A stretch of DNA of 64,000 nucleotides from Plantago ovata (lineage: Eukaryota; Streptophyta; Magnoliopsida; Lamiales; Plantaginaceae), in NCBI GenBank assembly GCA_028274465.1, contig CM051458.1, positions 52,503,253-52,567,252 on the forward strand, given 5' to 3'. This document shows positions 9,790 through 20,157 of the stretch, piece by piece. Under the pieces are notes generated by a model. That model did no database searches. It was not told the origin of the DNA and was given only the letters and a program-made list of their open reading frames with translations. Both the position numbers and the translations under genes were made by a program. Every line of letters begins with the position of its first letter. Position 1 is the stretch's first letter.

Positions 9790-10957
9790 TGTTGGTCCCT
9801 TTAAACAACAAGAAAAGACTAGAGGGGGGAGGGGTGAATAGTCTTTTCAAACATTCGTTGTTTAAAACTTTCTCAGCAAGGACTTATTACTTTTCAGTAA
9901 TGAGTTTGCTGATACTTAACTTTCTCAGCAAGCACTAGTTACTTTTCAGTAACGAGTTTTGCTGATACTTAAAATCAGAGAGCGGAAGTCTTTGTACAAT
10001 AAGTGCTTTGTGAGTAAGTGATAGTTTCAGCAAGTGAACAGAGTGACAGTGTACACATAGATATGCTTTGCTGAAAACTAAATGCAGTAAGTAAATCACA
10101 CAAATACTTTTATAGTGGTATCTGAGAGTGGCGTAATCTCTCAACTAATCCACTTTGTCCTTTCTAGGACTGAATCCGCTAAGACAAGTTTGAGGTTCCT
10201 TACAACACTTATCTAGAGCGATTCAACAGAAACCAAAGCACACTTGCTTCGTTTCCGACCTAACTAGAGAACGAAACCTTGTTCTCCACCAAACTTGGGA
10301 CTTTTAATCAGCAACACTATGCTCGATTAAGTTCCCCCTGAATTTCACGCCTGAAAGTGTGTATTTTCAGTTAGAGAGTTTGGGATGAAATAACTTGATT
10401 ATAACTTATTCAGCTACAACACAACAAGTAATCTAAGAAACAAAACTTTGAATACTTTGCAGTGAACAAGTTTGATTGTTTTTGGTGTCAAGACTTGTTC
10501 TTGTTCGAAAGAAAGAACACTTAACTAATTTCTTGGCCGTGTATGTTCGACTTCTTCACAAGTAGCTTTTTCAAGCTTTAAGTCTTGGAACGGATCAATT
10601 GCAGTAAAGAGTGTCTGAAGGGCATGTGAGTTTGAGCACAAGTGAGAGTTTGATCACGTTGTTGACACACTTCAACTCTTTTCCGGATGACCTCTATTTA
10701 TAGTTAATCAAGGGAGCCGTTTGAATTTCGAATTCTAAGGCTTTGTTCCCTAAGATGTCACTATCTTGCTTTTGTACTTTCAACAGCGTCCTTTATTTGT
10801 CTTCTAGTCTTCATGTCCTTCGCGTGCATGCTTTGCATTTAATGTTCATTTGAACGAGATTCAAATATGAACGTTGGAGCGCAAATGCAAGTACTTTCAG
10901 CAAGGAGGTCACATATGTTTTTCAGCAAGTGGTCAGTCTCAGTTTCAGCAAGCACAA
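9790..10957 (-). repeat. SIRE 3' LTR, partial
   Basis: On the + strand it begins TGTTGGTCCCTTTAAACAAC, identical to the LTR edge at 5573. It follows that LTR for about 1.17 kb and then passes directly into internal sequence of the element, so the U3 start is not present. The outer edge with five preceding bases GTTAT marks the insertion into host-like DNA. Confidence 0.85.
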
Positions 10958-10995
10958 ATCAGCAAACAAGACTAAACAAAGCTTTTACAAGGGAC

Positions 10996-13900
10996 TTAAG
11001 CTCTTCCAGCAGAAGATTTTCTCAGAATCTCCCTTACACTTTTCTCAGCAAGCGCAGAAAATTCAACATAGTCCTTTTCGTAATCTTCAAGTAGCTTACG
11101 GACTTCGAGTTGAATGATCCTTGCGTTCTTGCCGGCGGTATAATGATGTTGTTTACCATTCATTTCTTTGTAGTGCAACACCCACAAGTGCATGCCCCAA
11201 TTGCTGGCATGGAGAAGTTTTGTATCTGAAATTCCCTTGTTAGCATGAATCTTCCTTAACCGGAGAAGATGTTCTTCTTGATCCTTGGCAGTGAGATAGA
11301 AATTCTCATAAGGAATCAAGCCATATTTCTTCTTTGACTTCTTGGTTAAAGGGTCAGAGTAATAAGCAACATCAATTGGTTTAATTAAATTAGGTTCTTG
11401 CTTCATTTGCTTGCAAATTGATGTTCTTTTACCAAGACTTCCAGATTCAGCCATCTCCCAGCAATGTTTCTTGGGTAGGGAGCAGGATCCCTTTCGTTTC
11501 TTTTTACCTTCAATTCAATCCAAGTGTACATTTGATTCAGTACAGCAGTTAGAAAGAAATCATTTGTCAATACATCTTCCAGCTTTAAGATCCAGCAACC
11601 ATGAACATTTCTGATCACATTTTGAGTTGTTTCCTCATTGCTGGTCTTTGTATATTCAATGCCGGAGCCAATGGGAAAGCTGGCTAGCCTCTTTTCTTCC
11701 TGTCTTTGCCTTCTTCTTCATGACTTTGCATTTTCTTGATCTCTTGCTGAAGATCTTGAGTCAGAAGAGAAATGTTTTGAGTGGTCAGACGGAGTTAGGG
11801 CTGTGATTGGTCTAGCTCTTATTGCTTGAGCTATTGTCTGATTGTCATCATCATCATCATCTTCATTCAGATCTTGATGACTCTCAGTGTGACAGTATTC
11901 ATGAGTTTCAACAAAAGTTCTTCTCTTTTTCGGATTTGCTGAATTCAACTCAGAATCTGTTTCAGCTTGTCTTTTAGAACTTTGCTCTATTTCAGCAAGA
12001 GGTTCTATTGTCAATGGCGCTTCAATAGGGGTTTTCTTTCTTGAAGATTTTCTTTGTTTATCTTCCCCCTTAGACATGGATTGCATCATTGGGTGAATGT
12101 GCAGAGAGAAAAATTCATTGCAATTTTCAGCAAGTTTACTTAGACTGTTGTACTTAAGAATAATTTCTTGCTGATCAGCAGTTAGTTTTGGACATTTCTT
12201 CCTTTATACTCACCAAGTTCTCCTCATATCTGCGCTCATTGTCGACTTTTTCTTCAATGAAAGTCTGAGCCTTTTTCAATGCAGACTTTGCCAGTTTTAG
12301 TGCTTGACTGACATCTTGTTCATTGTTTTTATGATGTAGACTTTGTCTTTCTGAGCTATGGTAAGAGAAGTAGTGCGTTTCAGCACAGTAGCTAGTATTT
12401 TGCCGATGTCAAGCGGACTCTCAGCAAGCAGTGCATCGTCTTCTGCTTTGTAGGCTTTGTGGACTTCCATTAGTGCCAAAATTCTTGGAGTAAAATCCTC
12501 CACATGTGGAAACGGCAATAAAGAAGGAGTTAAGGAATGAACTTTAAGCTCAGTAGCGAATTGATCATCTTTGGTCAGCAAATGGCTTCTTATATCATCT
12601 CCTACATCATTTTCATCATCAGGAGGAGGAACTGTAACCACTGCGGGTTCATCTTTCTTTGATTGATCGTCTTCATTGCTGAGAGATCTTCTTCGTCATC
12701 GGATTCATCAAGACCAGCAACCTTGGTTCCTAAATCTGTAGCTTCATTCCCTTTTGGTTGAGTGGTTGCTGAGGGCAACGCTTGAGACTCAACAACTGGA
12801 GTTTCACAAGTAGTAACTTTTGATTGAGTGGTTGCTGAGGGCAACGCTTGAGACTCAATAACTGAAGTTTCACCAGTAGTAAGTAGAAGGGAGGGGACTT
12901 CCGTATGCTTCACTCCTGAAGATTGAGCAATGTCTAGATTCTGCGTATGCCTTGCATGAATTTGTAGACTGTTTTGATGTGCTCTTTGATAATCTTCATC
13001 CAATTCTTCATCTTCAAGGTTTGGTTCAGTGACCTTGGCATCGAGTAAAGATAACTCGGCATCAGAAAGCTTACTTTTGCCTAATTTCATTTCAGCACGC
13101 TTTCTGGCGTACTCTTCTTCAGTTTCAACAACTTGTTCAGTTGCTGGAGTACTTGTCTCAGCAGGAGCAGGATTGGATTCTTGTTGCTGACTTGGTGTGT
13201 GATCAGCTTGCTGATTTTCACTGTCATGACGTTCAGTCTCAGCAACTGCCAGTTTAAGTCCACCAGCATCAGGACTATAGGACCTTGATTATCATCATTG
13301 TCATCCTTTTTGTCCGTAGAATCTTTTCCTTCATCATCACTTGGATCTTTAGGAATGTTCTCATCCTCTTCTTCTTCATCATCGTCCATCAGTATGACCA
13401 ACTCAAGATGTTTGTACATTGCGATACTTGTAACTTCCTCTTCTTCATTGATTTTGTGGGTATCAACCACCACGGGTACAAAGGAACCCTTGAGCATCAC
13501 ATCTTGTTCAGCTGGAGAGGCACTCTTGAATTTAGCTTTCATATTCTCTCTGATTAGAGCAATCAGACTAGAGCTCATGATCTGAAAATATGTCAACTCT
13601 TCTCTAAGTATTGAATGCACAAACGTCTCGAGTTTCAGCAGAGAAAGTCACTTTTTCTCGTTGGACAGATGGAGGTGAAGATCAGAAAAGTCCATCCTTC
13701 TATACCTTTGCCAGTTGCTGACAGACTTAGCAACTCTGGTCAAGGTAGTTTTCTTGAAGTCCGAGTAAAGTTCCTCTGAACTTACTTTCGGATCTTCAGT
13801 GATGTGAACCACTTCAGTGGTCTCCTTTTGAGCCTGAAAAAGAATAAAATTAAGTTCAGGAATGTTTTGGAGAATAGTTTTAGAATCAAAAGCTGGAACA

Positions 13901-16229
13901 TGATTTACCTGTTGAGATTCAGCAAGCTCATGTTGGACACTTGTTTGTGCTGGTACTATTTACATTGCTTCAGGAGCTTGAGAAGCATCCTTGAATTGTT
14001 CATCATGAAATAATTTTAAGTTAGATACAAGCACTAAGTTTTCAAACTTAGTTGAATTACCAAAAACTTTATCTACCTGCTGAGCAGGAGGTGTAGATTC
14101 TGGTGCAGAAGTTTCAGCAACCTTCTGACTTGTATCTTGAGAAGTCTGTAAAGAATGAGTTTCAGATAGTGAAGTTTTACTTATGGTTGAGTTAACTACC
14201 CGCTAAAGAAGGACAGGTGGTGACTCAGTCCTTTCAGCAACGACACCTTCTTCAACATCTGGAACTTGTTCTTCAGTAGACTTCTTTTCTTGCTCTATTT
14301 GAGAAGGTTGTGCAGATTCAGCAATCTCCGTTGTCTCTGAAATGACAAGTTGAGCAGAGACATCTTGACTTTTGAGTTCACTGCTGGTCATGAAAACATC
14401 TACTGATTTGTTGGAGGTGTCTTCAATCTCCAATTCCATTTGCTGACTCAGTTCTGTCAGCACAAGCTGAACTTTGTCAATGGATGTTTTCGGTGAACTA
14501 GGTCCAGTATTCTCAGCATCACGAGATGCATCGTCGAATAATGTCTCTTGTGGTGTTTCAACAATTTCTGGGACTTGAACCATTGCAGTCTCAGCAACTG
14601 GTTCTTCAGCAATCACAGTCTCGGTAACTGCGATTTCAGCAACTTGATGAATTGCTTGTTCAGCAACCATCTCTCCAGCATCAAGATTATCTACAATGTA
14701 GATATCTGGCATTGAGGCAGGATTTTTGTTTCCACTGCCTTGTGGTCTTGTATCAGCAGATGTATCAACATTAAGTTGATTGTTGAAGGCTTCTGCAAAC
14801 ACTTCAACATTGCTGAAGTAGGTTTCAGTAACCACTTCATCAACATCTACTGGAGCTTGTGTATCAGCAACTCCTGGAGTATCATCCGAAAGATCATAGA
14901 CAACTGGAACTGACTTGCGAGCCAGTGTTTTCTTTCTTGGGTTATTTGTCCGTTTCTTCTTAGGGACGGGGTTAGCTGATGACGCTGCAGTTTGAGTGTC
15001 ATCATCAGCTTTCCTCTTTTTCTTCTTATATTTTTCAAGTTTCTCTCCAGCAGCAGCATCTGCAGTAGTTGCATTATCAGCAACGGCTGTTGTACACTTA
15101 TCTTGTTAATCAACATCTACAGCAGTTCATCAACAACTTTTTCAGCTGTTGGAGTCTTGTCTTGCTGAGTAGTGGTGACAACATCTGGAGCTGTTGTATA
15201 CCTTTCTTGCTGACTTGTGCTGACAACATTTGCAACTGTTGTCTTCTTTGATTTCTTATCAGCAAGCTTAGGTCCATTTTGCTTGTAGAAGGCCCTTCCC
15301 ACATTGCATACTGATTTCTTAATCAGCAATGAGTTTCTCAGCTGAATCCTGAAGTGTTCAAGGATATAGCATATTTTTAGTCCATACATGACTGGGAAGG
15401 TAGGTGAGACCTTGTTGTCTTCAACCTTGACCTTGAATTTAGTAACACAGTCAACAAGTCTGTTGAAAATGTACTTTGCCCAGTTGAGCTCGGTTTTGTT
15501 CTCATGTATATGCATCAGCAGCGGCCACCTTCTCAAGACTACTTGGTCTATTCCTCCGACTTGGGAGTCTAAGACTTTGATTAGTAGCAAAGCTACTAGA
15601 CCAAGTGAATGACAGAGATGCTTCCTCTTAACGTGCTTTGTCCAAGTCACGGGACCAATCCCTCCTTTCTTTATTTTCTCATTTCTAACATCACTGTAGA
15701 AGGCTTCGATTTCTTCATCAGTGGCAGTGATGTCATCTTCAGTTCCAGTGGTTGGAATCTGAAAGATGTTGGCTAAATCAGTCCATTTCAGGACGATTTG
15801 CACACCTTGAACTGTGGTGGAAATCACTTTTTCAGTGACTCCTTGACCATCAGTCAGAGTCTGGATTTCTGCATTGTTGTAGAATTCCATGGTGTCTAAC
15901 ATACTCACTTTCTTAGGGCGAGCAGTTATGAAGAGAGTAAGGCCTTGTTGTTTTATCAAGTCAAGCGCCTCCTCATTTTCTCCGCCATGTTCTTGTTCAT
16001 AGAAGTATCGTATATACTTCTCTTTGGCAAAGCCGCCCCATTGCATCATCATTTCACACTTTGCAGTGTCTAGATATGCAGGCGGCATGGGTCTTTCTGT
16101 TACTAGGTCGTTCTTCAACACAATTTTCACTGTGTTGGTTGCCGGAGTTATAACCGGAGCAGTGCTTTTTCCAGCACTGTCAACCTTTGATGATTTAGAG
16201 GTCTTGGAGGACTGTCTCTTTGGGGCCAT
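10996..16229 (-). pseudogene. SIRE extra ORF, about 5.2 kb, broken
   Basis: This is the additional ORF after pol; its role is unknown. It starts with MAPKRQSSKTSKSSK, a basic Ser/Lys-rich leader. A globular region of about 300 residues follows (15.1-16.2 kb) with MMMQWGGFAKEKYIRYFY, KKGGIGPVTWTKHVKRKHLC and VVLRRWPLLMHIHENKTELN. Next comes a long acidic, repetitive middle rich in VAE, Glu and Thr. Then come the 22-aa LTTGET..LPSATTQ repeats (two copies near 12.8 kb) and the C-terminal domain that also ends the ORF at 4-1830. It appears broken at roughly half a dozen places or more. No convincing signal peptide or transmembrane helix is seen, so the old label envelope-like is not supported here. 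Confidence 0.75.
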
Positions 16230-17135
16230 TTCTTGTATACGGTGAGAAATGTACGAAAAAGATTACTTTGTTTTTTGACCGGAGGTACAGTGAATTCAGG
16301 CACAGGCTATAAAAATTTGCAGAGAAAGGAAATGTGAGTTAAAGAATTTTGTCTTTCTCTAACTCCTTGTTTATATAGTATCTCTGATGTGCAAGAAGCT
16401 CAATCGTTTTTGAGTTCCAGCAAGGGTAAATCAGAGATTCAACAACGTTAGTGGAGCCTTTGCATTAAATGCGTAGTGGTCCACTAACAAAAACCGTCAG
16501 AGCACTCTTTCTCTTTGCAATATTAACCGTCAGATCAAAAACTACTTTAAATCAATGACCACGATTGTATTTCATGTCATGATTATTGGCGAGTTTATCT
16601 GTGCCCGACTAACGTCACAAATTGATTTTACCTAGATTTATGGGATTTGATTGCTTGCTGAAGTAAACAAGAATCTTTTCAGCGAGTTTGTGTAACCAGC
16701 CCTGAAAGTTCCCCCTTAATCAAATATCTCATATTTCCTTAAATTAAAAGACATTTCTGAGTTCCCGTCTTAGTAAATTCTTTCGGTCTTGAGATATCTT
16801 TTGGTAAAATCTGAGAAGTGAGTTTGCTCTTTTCTAAGTTCCAGTCTCAGAATTTTCCTTTGATACTTGAATACCTGTTTCAGTACTTTTATTGTGTGAA
16901 TGCCCGTTTCAGCAATCTTTAAGGTTTTTCTCTTACTGAGTGCCCGTCTCAGCAAGTGATCAAGTTTCCTAACAAATACCCGTTTTGAAGGAATTACTTG
17001 TTGAATGCATGTTTCAGCAATCATGTAGTGACCTATCATTTCTTTTTAGAAGAAATCAGTGGAAGGAGCTTTTATTCAAGTAAGCATACTTTGGCTTGCT
17101 AAATGCCTGTTTTAGCAATCTGCCAATTGTATCTT
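16230..17135 (-). other. Spacer between SIRE pol and the extra ORF
   Basis: About 0.9 kb without a coding frame separates the RNase H end from the extra ORF start. The half nearest pol carries a degenerate repeat (separate entry). The half nearest the extra ORF (16230-16640) looks like a leader. In this position a splice acceptor or internal initiation signal for the second ORF could lie, but I cannot identify one. Confidence 0.6.
16761..17120 (-). repeat. Degenerate TTGCTGAAACGGGCAT-type repeat in the spacer
   Basis: On the - strand, variants of TTGCTGARACGGGCAYTC recur at about 16761-16777, 16839-16854, 16871-16886, 16900-16916, 16940-16956, 16976-16990, 17007-17022 and 17102-17119. Spacing is irregular (27-95 bp). 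Each unit ends in the TTGCTGA-type heptamer or a variant of it. Confidence 0.65.
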
Positions 17136-20100
17136 TTATTGAGGTAATTCAATCAATCCAAGGTTATACCTTAGCATTGCGAATATGTTATTTGATAGGG
17201 GCTTGGTAAAGATGTCAGCAAGTTGATCATCAGTACCTACTTTTACAACCTCAATATCTCCCTTTTCCACATGATCTCTAATGAAATGATATCTAATATC
17301 AATGTGCTTTGTCCTTGAGTGGAACTTAGGATTTTGCGTGATAGCAATAGAACTTGTATTATCGCAAAAGATTGGTGTTTTCTTTGCAGAAATACCATAA
17401 TCTCTTAATTGTTGCTGAATCCAAAGGATTTGAGCTGTGCAACAACCAACCGCAATGTACTCAAATTCAGTAGATGAATTGGCAACACAGGTTTGCTTCT
17501 TGCTGAACCATGATATTAATCTAGTACCTAGAAACTGACAAGTTCCAGAGGTACTTTTTCTATCAAGAGTTGATCCTCCATGATCAACATCAGAATAACC
17601 AACCAATTCAAGTCAAGAATCTTTAGGATACCACAATCCAACATTGACTGTACCTTTGACATATTTTAGTATTTTAAGTGCCTTTTTGTAGTGTGATTCT
17701 CTTGGATCAGATTGGAATCTTGCACACACACAAACAGCATACTGAATGTCAGGTCTACTTGCTGTTAAATACAACAAGGAACCAATGAGCTTCCTATACT
17801 TGTGTTCTTCAACACTTTTATCTTCTTTAGTATAACCCAATTTGGTACCAATACTCATAGGGATCTTTTCAGGTTTTTCTTCCTCTTTGATCCTAAACTT
17901 TATGAGCGTTTCTTTCGCATACTTTGCTTGATTTATGAATATTCCATCTTTGAGTTGCTTGACTTGCAATCCTAGGAAATAATTCAATTTTCCCATCATA
18001 CTCATTTCAAATTTGTTTGTCATGATTTTGGAAAAATCATCACAAACTTGCTTGTCCTTAGATCCAAATATTATGTCATCCACATAAATCTGAACTAAGA
18101 GTATTTTACCATCATGGTTCATGGTAAACAAAGTTTTGTCAACTTCACCTTTCTTAAAAGCATTATCCAGCAAGAACTTAGCTAAGGTATCATACCAAGC
18201 TCTAGGTGCTTGCTTTAGACCATATACAACTTTCTGAAGCTTTTATACCATCTTGGTTTCTGAGGGAAGTTCAAAGCCAGGGGGTTGTTCCATGTAGACT
18301 TCTTCAGCAAGTTCACCATTCAAGAATGCACTTTTAACATCCATTTGATAAACAATGAAGTCATTGTGAGCAGCAAAGGCCAAGAAAAGTCTAATTGCAT
18401 CCAATCTTGCAACTGATGCATAAGACTCATCATAGTCCAATCCTTCAGTCTGACAGTAACCTTGAGCAACCAAACGTGCTTTATTCCTTGTTACTTCACC
18501 AGACTCACTTAGCTTGTTTCTGAAGACCCAATTTGTACCAATAGCTTTCTTGCCTTCAGCAAGAGGTACAAGTTTTCAGACTTTGTTCCTTTCAAATTGT
18601 CCATTTCTTCTTGCATTGCCTTGATCCATTCAGAATGCTTTAGAGCTTCTTCTATGGTCTTGGGTTCAATTTATGAAACAAAGCAAGAGAACAAAGCTTC
18701 TACTTCTACGACATTTGCTTCTTCAGCAAGTCCATGAGTAGCAGATACTTTGGATCTAGTCACTTGTCATTTGTGAATATCACCAATCATATCTGTAGAG
18801 GGATGATCTCTAATTCATTTGTTAACAGGTTTTCTGCTCTTTCGAACTGGATAAGTTTGCTCATCATCATGTGACTCTTCTGCATGTACTTGTTCAGTAC
18901 TATTGGTATTTTGTTGTGTCTCTGTTGAGACTGGTTCATCAGCAATTGTTTGTTCAACATTGCTAGATTGTGGTACCTCATCAGCAGGCACAGGAGGTTG
19001 CATAGTTTCAGCAACATCCGGAGCAACTGCGTCTTTTGCGGGAAATTCTTTGTCATGAACTATATTTATCTTGTCATGACTTGGGGGAGGAGAGTCATTG
19101 TCAGAATCATCATTTAGTTCAATTGACTTAATTTGCCTAGCATCAGATTCAGTTCTTTGCTCATGTATGATTAGCTTCTTCATACATTCTGATATTTCTT
19201 CTTCAGCAGGCACTCCTTGTGACTTTTCGTAGAATACAACATGCACTGATTCTTCGATCTTTTGTGCCTTTTGGTTGTAAACTCTATAAGTTTTACTATG
19301 CAAGGAGTAACCAAGAAATATCGCTTCGTCTTCCTTTGGTTGAAATGTTCTTAGGTATTCTCTACCGTTGTTAAGAACGAAACACTTACAACCAAATACT
19401 CTTAGATGGGTGATATTAGGAGGTCTTCCAACAATTAACTCATAAGGAGTTTTGTTGTATTCATTAGTAATCAGACATCTGTTTTGAGTGTAACCGGCGG
19501 TATTAATCGCTTCAACCCAGTAAGCCTCACTTATTTCAGTGTCAGCAAGAATTGTTCTTGCGGTTTCTTTTAGGGTGCGATTCTTCCTTTCAGCAACACC
19601 GTTTTATTGTGGTGTCCTTACTGAGGATAACTGATGTTGTTTTGAAGTGCAATACTCAGTTATGTACTGGTTGACAAACTCAGTACCATGGTCTGTCCTT
19701 ATGACTTTTACCTTGTCATTTTTCATGACTTCAAGCTTATTCAGCAAGTTAGGTATTTCAGTCCTTGTTTCAGATTTGTGTTTGATACATACTACGCAAG
19801 TGAATCTTGAATAGTCATCTACCACCACCAGACCATACTTCTTACTAGTATAACTTGTTGAAAAAGATTCAAACAAGTCGATGTGCAAGAGTTGTAAAGG
19901 TTTTGTAGTTGACTGTATTGCCTTGCTCTTAAAAGAAGATTTGGTTTTCTTTCCTTGCTGACATGCATTGCAAACACCATCCTTATTGAAAGTAACCTTA
20001 GGTAATCCAACTACAAGTGCCTTTTTAGACAGCTTATTCAGCGTCTTGAAGTTTAGGTGACTTGTTCGTTTATGCCATAACCATGCTTTTTTAGCACGGC

Positions 20101-20152
20101 AATCGTGATCTGAGACAAGGCATTTTTCAACGATTGCTGAAGACCAATCTAC
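17136..20152 (-). pseudogene. SIRE pol: integrase, reverse transcriptase, RNase H, broken
   Basis: This is the copia polyprotein in the usual order, read on the - strand. The pre-integrase motif LWHKRTSHLNF lies near 20.05-20.15 kb. Integrase core follows (about 18.8-20.0 kb) with HIDLFESF, VVDDYSRFTCVV and RTDHGTEFVN carrying acidic core residues. RT (about 17.6-18.6 kb) shows [22 protein letters not shown] and the catalytic YVDDIIFGS. RNase H (17136-17606) shows GYSDVDHGGS and NSSTEFEYIA. The RT text FEMSMMGKLNYFLGLQVKQ..IFINQAKYAKE is of the SIRE/Maximus type. It is broken at several places. The upstream continuation lies at 27554-27745, beyond an inserted element. Confidence 0.85.
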
Positions 20153-20157
20153 GGTGT

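Noticed and set aside
13285-13585. Ile/Phe- or Ser-rich + strand frames suggesting a membrane protein
   Set aside because: They are antisense to the acidic, Asp/Glu-rich part of the SIRE extra ORF, which yields such frames automatically.
10996-16229. Envelope gene of an endogenous retrovirus
   Set aside because: I see no signal peptide, transmembrane helix or fusion peptide. The protein is charged, repetitive and NLS-bearing, so env is not supported.
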